Source: Akkermansiaceae bacterium (GTDB lineage Bacteria; Verrucomicrobiota; Verrucomicrobiia; Verrucomicrobiales; Akkermansiaceae). From it: a DNA stretch of 5,240 nucleotides. Shown here piece by piece: positions 1 through 5,240 of this stretch (positions are counted from its first letter, which is position 1; the number at the start of each line of letters is the position of its first letter). Under the pieces are notes generated by a model, which worked only from the letters and a program-made list of their open reading frames with translations, ran no database searches and had not been told where the DNA came from. The translations under genes were made by a program, and so were the position numbers. The stretch spans positions 1-5,240 of the forward strand of contig CAIVXP010000161.1 of assembly GCA_903909905.1 (NCBI GenBank). The letters are read 5' to 3'.

Positions 1-368
1 GGCATTCGTGAAATCACGAGTGCGAGTGTGAGGCATGCCGAGATGATCAGCGCGGTGGTGAAAAATTTCCGGTGTTGCTGGTGGAAGCGGTGACGGATTG
101 ATAGCTTTGGTGAATTGGCTCCGAGGATGGAAAGGTCGAGCAGGCGGTCGGCGATGTAGATCGCCCATGCGGTAAGGCCGAGAACTAGATACGATTCCCA
201 TGGGAGGTAGCCGAGGCGCCAGGTTTGCGCAAAGACATAAAGCCATGCGACAGCGACAAGCGGGGCATCAAGGCTCAGCAGGTTGGGGAGAAGCCACAGC
301 GGCTTTCGGGGCTCGGCAGGCACGGATGGCGAAGATTCGCAAGCGATCGGTTGAACGCAAGCGCGCAT
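1..368 (-). CDS. Partial multi-pass membrane protein of unknown function (N-terminal 122 codons; continues beyond the left edge)
   Basis: Reading the minus strand from an ATG at 368-366, the frame stays open for 122 codons to the window edge. The first 28 or so residues are hydrophilic and proline-rich. Strongly hydrophobic, tryptophan- and leucine-rich segments follow at about residues 33-50, 59-76 and 102-119. These look like three transmembrane helices, and more probably follow off the edge. Between helices 2 and 3 is a charged loop that starts with AIYIADRLLD (69-78) and ends with RHRFHQQHR (92-100). This Asp/Arg/His-rich loop is the best candidate for a functional site. It faintly recalls the aspartate-rich loop of UbiA-type prenyltransferases but lacks the usual NDxxDxxxD spacing, so I do not assign that function. 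The gene begins 17 bases after the stop of the DJ-1-type gene and is probably co-transcribed with it. The start is fairly likely because it is the nearest ATG after that stop, although the leader has only a weak GGCGA in place of a ribosome binding site. That it is a real gene is supported by the clear membrane-protein pattern in this frame only; the other two minus-strand frames hit stops. Confidence 0.75.
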   Translation of the reverse strand, partial: MRACVQPIACESSPSVPAEPRKPLWLLPNLLSLDAPLVAVAWLYVFAQTWRLGYLPWESYLVLGLTAWAIYIADRLLDLSILGANSPKLSIRHRFHQQHRKFFTTALIISACLTLALVISRM

Positions 369-385
369 TCGCCGCGAGTGTGGAA

Positions 386-922
386 TCAGGCCATGATTTC
401 CTCGGCCACATCGGCAGCGGCCTTGGCGCCGAGCAGGTGCTTGACGATTGCCAGTGAGAAATCGAGCGCGGTGCCCGCGCCGCGTGAGGTGATGATCTGT
501 CCATCGACGACCACGCGATCGTCGAGACCGCCGCCAAGTTCCTCGCGGACGGAGTGATAGGCGGTGAATTTTTTTCCGGCGAGAAGTCCGGCGTCCATGA
601 GCACCAGCGGTGCGGCGCAGATGGCGGCGACCGGTTTGTGCGCAGTTGCGAATTGGGCGGCCAACTTGGCGGCGCGTCCATCGCTGCGCAATGCAGCCAC
701 ACCCGGGCCACCGGGGATGAGCAGAAGATCGAAGTCCGAAGCATCGACATCATCGAGCGTGGTATCGGCCACAAGCTGCATGCCTTGTTTGCCGGTGGCT
801 GTTTTGTCAGCAAGCGCGGCGATGGTCACTTTGATGTTGGCGCGTCGCAGGACATCGACAGGGGTGACGGTTTCAATTTCTTCAAAGCCATCGACGAGCA
901 GGCAGAGTACGGATTTTTTCAT
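386..922 (-). CDS. DJ-1/YajL (ThiJ/PfpI superfamily) protein
   Basis: This is a complete 178-residue protein of the DJ-1 subfamily, a small cytosolic flavodoxin-like fold that usually forms dimers. Visible landmarks are the N-terminal strand and GFEEIETVTPVDVLRRA (12-28), whose Glu17 matches the conserved acidic residue of human DJ-1. The LIPGGPG loop is at 68-74. The nucleophile elbow AAICAAP (99-105) carries Cys102, equivalent to DJ-1 Cys106. His123 is in AYHSVRE, and TSRGAGTALDF (145-155) corresponds to the SRGPGT segment. Length and order match the family closely, with no truncation. Known members protect against carbonyl or glycolytic-metabolite damage, and glyoxalase, deglycase, chaperone and anhydride-hydrolase activities have been proposed. 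The physiological reaction is disputed, so only the family is assigned. The start is the ATG at 922, 24 bases after the trpS stop; the leader is AT-rich with no Shine-Dalgarno sequence. Close spacing on both sides suggests an operon with trpS and the membrane protein that follows. Confidence 0.93.
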   Translation of the reverse strand: MKKSVLCLLVDGFEEIETVTPVDVLRRANIKVTIAALADKTATGKQGMQLVADTTLDDVDASDFDLLLIPGGPGVAALRSDGRAAKLAAQFATAHKPVAAICAAPLVLMDAGLLAGKKFTAYHSVREELGGGLDDRVVVDGQIITSRGAGTALDFSLAIVKHLLGAKAAADVAEEIMA

Positions 923-946
923 GATGATTTTATTGGTGTGATTGGA

Positions 947-1912
947 TCAAGCGAGGCCTACCGCGCGTCGGACGCGCTGGAGAACCTTGTTGGCCTCGGC
1001 GCGTGCGCGCTCGGCGCCATCGGCGAGGATTTTTTCAACATAGCTCGGATCCTGGGAAATCGCGAGACGCCTTTCGCGCATTGGCGCGAAGAAGTCCCAG
1101 TAGGCGTCGGCGAGGCGTTTCTTGAGGTCGCCGTAGCCGATGCCGCCATTCATGTGGTCGGCTACCATGGTCGCGTAATCCGCCTCGCTTGCAAAGAGCC
1201 GGTAGAGCGCGAGGATGATCGAATTTTCCACCGGTTTGGAGTCTTCCACGGGTGTGGAATCCGTGGTGATTTTCATGATGAGCTTGCGGAGGGTTTTTTC
1301 CTCGCCGAAGAGCGGGAGAGTGTTGTGGTAGCTCTTGCTCATTTTTCGTCCGTCGAGGCCGATGATAATTGCGGTTTCCTCGCGGATGATGGGTTCGGGT
1401 ATGACGGCGGTGCCATCGCCGTAGGTGTCGTTGAGTTTTATCGCGAGATCGCGTGTGACTTCGAGGTGTTGTTTCTGGTCCTTGCCGACGGGGACTTTGT
1501 TGGAATCGTAGAGAAGAATGTCGGCAGCCATGAGGACCGGATAAGCGAAAAGCGCGTGGTTGGGTGCGATGCCTTGCGATGTCTTGTCTTTGTACGAGTG
1601 GCATTTTGCCAGCAGGCTCATCGGGCAGATCGTCGAGAGGATCCATGCGAGTTCGTTGACCTCTGGCACGGCGCTTTGACGGAAGAAGACCGCCTTTGCC
1701 GGATCGAGACCGCACGCGAGAAAGTCGATGGCGAGTTCGCGGACATTTTCGCGCAACGCGGCAGCGTCGTGGGAGGAAGTCATCGCATGGTAATCGGCGA
1801 TGAAGTAGAATGCTTCGCCCTGATCCTGTAGGCGCACGGCCGGATCCATCGCGCCGAAGTAGTTTCCGACATGGAGTTTGCCGCTGGGTTGAAGACCGGT
1901 GAGGATTCGCAT
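947..1912 (-). CDS. trpS: Tryptophanyl-tRNA synthetase (TrpRS, class Ic)
   Basis: This enzyme charges tRNA-Trp with tryptophan using ATP in the cytoplasm and is expected to be essential. From the chosen start it has 321 residues, close to the usual bacterial 325-340. The Rossmann domain opens with MRILTGLQPSGKLHVGNYFG. HVGN (14-17) is the HIGH-type ATP motif. Next come FIADYHAMTS (37-46), the YPVLMAADILLY segment (124-135) that lines the tryptophan pocket, VGKDQKQH (142-149) and the class I signature KMSKS (190-194). A helical tRNA-binding region ends with a typical ILADGAERARAEANKVL-like tail. The frame also permits an ATG at 1957 that would add 15 residues (MPLDRINRR...). I prefer 1912 because TrpRS proteins normally begin right at this MRILTGxQPSG sequence, and the extra residues have no family counterpart. 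Neither start has a Shine-Dalgarno sequence. The gene follows the serine hydrolase by 56 bases (11 with the upstream start). No T-box or trp leader peptide is visible. GKDQ replaces the more common GEDQ. Confidence 0.97.
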   Translation of the reverse strand: MRILTGLQPSGKLHVGNYFGAMDPAVRLQDQGEAFYFIADYHAMTSSHDAAALRENVRELAIDFLACGLDPAKAVFFRQSAVPEVNELAWILSTICPMSLLAKCHSYKDKTSQGIAPNHALFAYPVLMAADILLYDSNKVPVGKDQKQHLEVTRDLAIKLNDTYGDGTAVIPEPIIREETAIIIGLDGRKMSKSYHNTLPLFGEEKTLRKLIMKITTDSTPVEDSKPVENSIILALYRLFASEADYATMVADHMNGGIGYGDLKKRLADAYWDFFAPMRERRLAISQDPSYVEKILADGAERARAEANKVLQRVRRAVGLA

Positions 1913-1968
1913 CGGTGGTGAGCATGGAATCCGCCGATTGATTCGGTCAAGCGGCATGCGTCACGGGA

Positions 1969-3126
1969 TCAGCCATCATTTCCAAAAAGCGCCTCGACCA
2001 ATGCCATGCATTTCGGTCCCGGCATCACGCCAAGGTTCATTTGGTTCATGACATAGGCGAAGGAAATGCCGGAATCCGGGTCGGCCAGTGCGTGACTGCC
2101 GCCAGCGCCGGGGTGACCGAAGGCGTGAGGAGATGGGCCGAAAATTTGGCGGATTTTTTGGCCATGGTCATCCAGTGGGTCGAGTTGTGCACCGCAGGAA
2201 AAGGTGGTGGGGCGGAGCAGCACGCGGTCGTCGCCGGATGTCAGCGGCGTCGTGAGCGCGTGGCGGATGGCTGGGGTGAGCGGGCCTTCGATGTGGCCGA
2301 GGATCGCCTGATAGAATTTTGCGAGCGCCGTCGCCGTGCCGATGCCGCCGAGTGCGGGAAAGCCGGCCGACCAGGCTTTGGGCGAATTCATTTCTTGGAT
2401 CGAGTGAAGTCCTCGTGGCGAAGTGAATGCGCGGCGGGTTGGTGAGTCCGGCGAGTTGAGTTGTTGGTAGAATGGATCGGTGGTTTCCGCATGGCCGGCC
2501 TTGCCGGGGTAGAGTCGGGCGACGCGATGATGCTCGCTTTCGGGTAGGCCGATCCAGAAATCGAGGCCGAGTGGTTGTGCGATTTTTTCGCGCCAGTATT
2601 GGCCGAGGGTTTGGCCGGTGAGTCGGCGTATGGGCTCGTCGGTGAGTACGCCGAAGGTGCGTGGGTGGTAGGCGTGACCGCTGCCGAGCGGCCATGTGGG
2701 AATTTGATTTTCGATCGCAGTTACCACGGCAGTGTGGTCATGCACATCGGCGTCTTGATCGAGGATGGCGAGGCCGCATTGATGGGAAAGGAGGTGGGAG
2801 AAATTTGCCTCGGCGACCGGGAAATTTTTCCATACCTCGCGGACGGGTGTGGATTCGTCCATGCCATGGGTAGCGAGGGCGAGCAGCAAGGTCGCGGCTG
2901 AAGGAACTTTGGTGGCTGAGTAGACCGGGATGAGGGTCTGCTCGCTCCATGGTCTGGTCTGTTCCTTTTCGCACCAGCCGGATGCATGAGATAGCAACTC
3001 ATGGCCGCGCCACCAGATGCTGATCGACGCGCCGATCTCGCCGTGCGTGCGAAAATTGTTTTCGAAGACTTCGAGAACGGCTCCCAGCTTGGATGGACTC
3101 AGTGCCACGCGCGGGTTATGGCCCAC
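1969..3126 (-). CDS. Serine hydrolase, family VIII carboxylesterase / class C beta-lactamase fold
   Basis: This 385-residue protein belongs to the beta-lactamase-related superfamily (PF00144 type), in the EstB-like family VIII esterase group. The opening LEVFENNFRTHGEIGASISI (18-37) is the usual first helix and strand. VYSATK (68-73) holds the SxxK catalytic pair, nucleophile Ser70 and base Lys73. AYHPRTFG (152-159) supplies the catalytic Tyr153, with YHP in place of the YxN of true beta-lactamases. LGLDFWIGLPESEH (186-199) is typical of the group. FGHPGAGGS (336-344) occupies the place of the KTG triad, and ALADPDSGISFAYVMNQM follows as the last strand. I see no signal peptide, which suggests a cytoplasmic enzyme that hydrolyses small esters or amides; the substrate cannot be told. 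It probably has little classical penicillinase activity, because both secondary motifs are of the esterase type. The start is a GTG at 3126, 19 bases after the stop of the AI-2E-type gene; a second GTG at 3108 would remove six residues. Neither has a Shine-Dalgarno sequence. It probably shares a transcript with its neighbours. Confidence 0.92.
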   Translation of the reverse strand: MGHNPRVALSPSKLGAVLEVFENNFRTHGEIGASISIWWRGHELLSHASGWCEKEQTRPWSEQTLIPVYSATKVPSAATLLLALATHGMDESTPVREVWKNFPVAEANFSHLLSHQCGLAILDQDADVHDHTAVVTAIENQIPTWPLGSGHAYHPRTFGVLTDEPIRRLTGQTLGQYWREKIAQPLGLDFWIGLPESEHHRVARLYPGKAGHAETTDPFYQQLNSPDSPTRRAFTSPRGLHSIQEMNSPKAWSAGFPALGGIGTATALAKFYQAILGHIEGPLTPAIRHALTTPLTSGDDRVLLRPTTFSCGAQLDPLDDHGQKIRQIFGPSPHAFGHPGAGGSHALADPDSGISFAYVMNQMNLGVMPGPKCMALVEALFGNDG

Positions 3127-3145
3127 ATGGAGTGAGGTGCAATGC

Positions 3146-4402
3146 CTAAATGCTTGCGGCCGGTGGCTCGGAAGCGGGAGAAGCCTCTTCCGAGGACCAC
3201 TCTTCGATTAGGCGGAATGCCACGGCGAGCAGGGTGGGTCCGAGGAAGACGCCGACGGGGCCGAAGGCGAGGGCTCCACCGATCACGCCGCAGAAGATGA
3301 GGGCGAAGGGCATTTTGCTGCCTTGGCTGATCAGATAGGGGCGCAAGAGGTTATCGACGCTACTGATCGCGAAAAATCCCCAAAGCAGCATGAAGAGGGC
3401 CATTCCGTGTCTATCGTGGGCAAAGAGCCACAGCGATGCGGGCAGCCAGATGAGCGGTGGGCCGAAGGGAACGACGGCGAAAAAGAAGGTAAGCACCGAG
3501 AGCAGGACCGTGCCAGGAATGCCGGCGATGGTGAAGCCGATGCCGGCGACGAGTGCCTGCGCGATGGCGGTGCCGAGGATGCCGTAGATGACGCTGCGTA
3601 CGGTATCGCCAGCGACCTTGATGAGGCGGCGGCCTCGATCGCCGGCGAGGCGCTCGACCGCGACCGAGAGGTGTGCGGCGAGTTGGGTGGATTCGCGCAG
3701 TAGGAAAAATGCGAGCAAGGCGCTTAGGAGGATTTGGGTGACACCCTGACCCACGGTGAGGCCGACCGTGATGAGTCCGGTGCGTGCCCATGAGAGAAAG
3801 CGCCCGATCATGGAGATGATTTGTGACGACTCCGCGCTTTGCGAGCCGGGCGTCGCATCTGTGGGTTCGGTGGCAGCGTCGCCGTAGCCTGGTGGAAACT
3901 TTATATCGGCCTCTTGGGGCATTTCTTCGGTGATGACCTTGGCCTTTGGCGTTGCTTCCACCGCTTTATCGAGTTGTTCGATCCAGCGATTGCGTTTATC
4001 TGCAAAATTCGTCCAGTAGGCACCCAACTCATCTCCCACGAGCGGAGTTTTGTTCATCCACTCGGGTGGGTCCTTGGGAATCGACATGAACCAGTCTTTG
4101 GTGGCGACGGCGAGTTCTTTGCTGTCCTTTGCGAGGCTGATGCCAACCAGCACCACCGGGCCGGCGATCACCACGAGCAGGGTGAAGGTGACGAGGCAGG
4201 CGGCCAGTGTTCTGGAGCCGCGAAACCATTGGGTGAATTTTTTTTGCAGCGGGTGGAGCGCGTAGGTGAGGATGATGGCCCAGAAAATCGCCGAGAAGAA
4301 GGGCTTCAGAACAAAAAAGCAGCCCGTGAAGAGCAAGAGAAATACCAGCCCTGCCAAGAGGGGTTCTGTCTTTAGCTGTTTGCGTGGTTCATCCATTGCC
4401 AT
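3146..4402 (-). CDS. AI-2E/PerM family membrane transporter (YdiK-like)
   Basis: This 418-residue inner-membrane protein is of the AI-2 exporter/PerM family (PF01594 type). Hydrophobic segments lie at about residues 14-50 (two helices), 65-90, 205-234, 270-293, 296-328 (two), 334-347 and 366-395, which fits the family's usual eight or so helices. The large soluble loop after the third helix contains the amphipathic region 95-150. The family signature appears as SSVDNLLRPYLISQGSKMP (347-365), followed by GVIGGALAFGPVGVFLGP (372-389), closest to the YdiK branch. Members export small organic molecules or ions; AI-2 export is shown for TqsA only, so the substrate here is unknown. An Ala/Pro/Glu/Thr-rich stretch at about 150-195, within the soluble loop, looks like a lineage-specific insertion. 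The C-terminus (401-418) is a short acidic, proline-rich tail. The start is the ATG at 4402; an alternative ATG lies two codons in, at 4396. Neither has a Shine-Dalgarno sequence. This is the first gene of the probable operon leading to the hydrolase and trpS. Confidence 0.93.
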   Translation of the reverse strand: MAMDEPRKQLKTEPLLAGLVFLLLFTGCFFVLKPFFSAIFWAIILTYALHPLQKKFTQWFRGSRTLAACLVTFTLLVVIAGPVVLVGISLAKDSKELAVATKDWFMSIPKDPPEWMNKTPLVGDELGAYWTNFADKRNRWIEQLDKAVEATPKAKVITEEMPQEADIKFPPGYGDAATEPTDATPGSQSAESSQIISMIGRFLSWARTGLITVGLTVGQGVTQILLSALLAFFLLRESTQLAAHLSVAVERLAGDRGRRLIKVAGDTVRSVIYGILGTAIAQALVAGIGFTIAGIPGTVLLSVLTFFFAVVPFGPPLIWLPASLWLFAHDRHGMALFMLLWGFFAISSVDNLLRPYLISQGSKMPFALIFCGVIGGALAFGPVGVFLGPTLLAVAFRLIEEWSSEEASPASEPPAASI

Positions 4403-4655
4403 TTGTATGGCGCAATCTAACAGAAGTCGGCGTTGCTGCCAGCAGCATTCTTGGCAAAATTTACGGCCAATTCGATGCTTGTGATCGCGAGATGAAAGCG
4501 ACTGGACCGCGATGTTGGTAGTGTGAGATTTCTCCTGTAAATGCTAGAAACCGATATCGCCTGTGATGTACCAAATCCTGACTATACGCCGAGGAACGGC
4601 TTTGCGTTTATCTCCAATGCCTGTGAAACTCTCAATAGTCAGATCAAACATCTCT
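4403..4655. other. Intergenic region upstream of the AI-2E-type gene, no gene recognised
   Basis: This 253-base gap separates the unknown right-edge gene from the five-gene run and should hold the promoter of that run. I could not find a convincing sigma-70 pair, a rho-independent terminator, a tRNA or a believable small gene in it. Small structures that can be seen are an 11-base near-palindrome TGCTGCCAGCA at 4434-4444, a palindrome CGATATCG at about 4552-4559, and two copies of GCCTGTGA (4559-4566 and 4619-4626) 60 bases apart. All are short enough to occur by chance. An AGGAG on the minus strand, around 4533-4537, has no start codon at a useful distance. The stretch looks more AT-rich than the flanking genes, as expected of non-coding DNA. 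Confidence 0.6.
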
Positions 4656-5240
4656 TCACGGAGAGGTTGCCTGGGGCTCTGCGGGCTTGGCTGGCTTGGG
4701 TGGTATGACCTGCGTGAGGAACTTCACCTTCGGAGTTCCATTGGGCTTGGCAGGATTCCCGATGAAGACCATCTCCCGGAAATCGGGCTGCGCAAACAGG
4801 CGGTTTTCAAAAACAATTCGATTATTGGCATCCGCCATTAAAATCGGAAGGAGTCCGCCTTGGTCGGATACATTCGATTTAACAACGGTGCTCTCACCCT
4901 TAGTCAATTGACTGACTTGACCGCCAAACTTCACCTGCAGTGTGGTGCTGGAAAAGTTAAAGAAGCGGAAGGTGCCGGGCGGGAAGACATCCAGCGCATC
5001 GTTTACACCGAAGAGCCTGAGCGGCAATCCGCTGGTGTTGGAATCCGGCTCAATGAGGAACAGCATCTGCCGGGCTCCAGCGATCCAGGGGGACTTGCCC
5101 ACCAGTTCGTAGGTCGGCTTGCCGTCCGGGCTTACCGCTTCCTTATACAACTCCAGCGCGTTTCCCTGCTTCAATGGATAAAGCTTCGAACGGCTGCCCG
5201 GGGAGAACTGCAAAGGCAGGTAGTTTTTCCCATCCCGATA
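4656..5240 (-). CDS. C-terminal part of an uncharacterised, probably extracytoplasmic beta-rich protein (start outside the window)
   Basis: The minus-strand frame is open from the right edge (5240) to a TGA at 4658-4656 and gives 194 visible residues. It reads in from the edge as YRDGKNYLPLQFSPGSRS, so an internal TTG at 5213 should not be taken as the start. The protein is rich in short beta-strand-like segments: ARQMLFLIEP (56-65), LPLRLFGVNDALDVFPPGTF (72-91), FRFFNFSSTTLQVKFGG (91-107), GLLPILMADANNRIVFENRLF (129-149) and FREMVFIGNP (154-163). It ends in a Pro/Ala/Lys tail, PPKPAKPAEPQATSP (180-194). The FPPGTFRFFN core followed by a 'gesture' of surface-binding strands recalls, from memory, an unnamed family frequent in Verrucomicrobia and Planctomycetes, usually with a signal peptide; that N-terminus is off the edge here. 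No catalytic motif is visible and I assign no function. Lysine is coded mostly by AAG (12 of 14), unlike the DJ-1-type gene (3 of 11). It is separated from the next gene by 253 bases, so it is probably a different transcription unit. Confidence 0.82.
   Translation of the reverse strand, partial: YRDGKNYLPLQFSPGSRSKLYPLKQGNALELYKEAVSPDGKPTYELVGKSPWIAGARQMLFLIEPDSNTSGLPLRLFGVNDALDVFPPGTFRFFNFSSTTLQVKFGGQVSQLTKGESTVVKSNVSDQGGLLPILMADANNRIVFENRLFAQPDFREMVFIGNPAKPNGTPKVKFLTQVIPPKPAKPAEPQATSP

Noticed and set aside
554..1831. A 425-codon open frame on the plus strand, antisense to the DJ-1-type gene and trpS
   Set aside because: It lies opposite two clearly conserved genes and its translation has no domain or normal residue balance (many G, D, E, V, F and C from reversed codons). 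The length comes from the codon bias of the genes on the other strand.
1035..1925. A 296-codon minus-strand frame overlapping trpS in another phase
   Set aside because: The product is Arg/His/Pro-rich and unlike any folded protein. trpS in the neighbouring frame has all its signature motifs, so this is a shadow.
1913..1957. The upstream ATG for trpS, which adds 15 residues
   Set aside because: The extra residues have no counterpart in TrpRS proteins, while the internal ATG coincides with the normal family N-terminus. I kept the shorter form, but the longer one cannot be excluded.
3839..4375. A 178-codon plus-strand frame opposite the AI-2E-type gene
   Set aside because: It is antisense to a well-supported membrane protein, and its composition is typical of a reversed frame.
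4581..4586. TATAGT on the minus strand as a -10 box
   Set aside because: No acceptable -35 hexamer lies 16-18 bases upstream, and it is about 180 bases from the nearest start. Too weak to call as a promoter.
4651..4666. A small inverted repeat (TCTCT...AGAG) next to the stop of the right-edge gene as a terminator
   Set aside because: The stem is only four to five base pairs, it overlaps the coding end and no U-run follows on the minus strand.
4563..4841. A 92-codon plus-strand frame beginning in the intergenic gap
   Set aside because: Most of it is antisense to the right-edge gene, it lacks a ribosome binding site, and the translation shows no family pattern.

Overview
The window looks like an ordinary chromosomal stretch from a free-living bacterium. 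My best guess is a member of the Verrucomicrobiota. This rests mainly on the type of uncharacterised protein at the right edge (4656-5240, minus), whose FPPGTFRFFN-type core I associate with Verrucomicrobia and Planctomycetes. The GC-leaning codon use and the absence of Shine-Dalgarno leaders are compatible with it. The assignment is an inference from memory of the families, not a search result.

Every supported gene lies on the minus strand, so transcription runs from right to left. From right to left they are: (i) 4656-5240, the C-terminal part of a probable extracytoplasmic beta-rich protein of unknown function whose start is outside the window; (ii) a 253-bp gap, 4403-4655, with no recognisable gene; (iii) 3146-4402, an AI-2E/PerM/YdiK-type membrane protein; (iv) 1969-3126, a family VIII esterase-like serine hydrolase of the class C beta-lactamase fold; (v) 947-1912, tryptophanyl-tRNA synthetase (trpS); (vi) 386-922, a DJ-1/YajL-type protein; (vii) 1-368, the first 122 codons of a multi-pass membrane protein that continues off the left edge.

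Genes (iii) to (vii) are separated by only 17 to 56 bases, depending on which trpS start is right, and probably form one transcription unit. Their functions do not make an obvious pathway: a permease, a hydrolase, a housekeeping tRNA synthetase, a carbonyl-stress/chaperone-type protein and an unknown membrane protein. This looks like a housekeeping run rather than a dedicated system.

I saw no rRNA, tRNA, CRISPR array, insertion sequence, phage gene or toxin-antitoxin pair. I do not see a convincing new biological system here. The points most worth a second look are the two partly visible unknown proteins at the edges, the lack of Shine-Dalgarno sequences before the visible starts, and the acidic insertion in the AI-2E-type protein.
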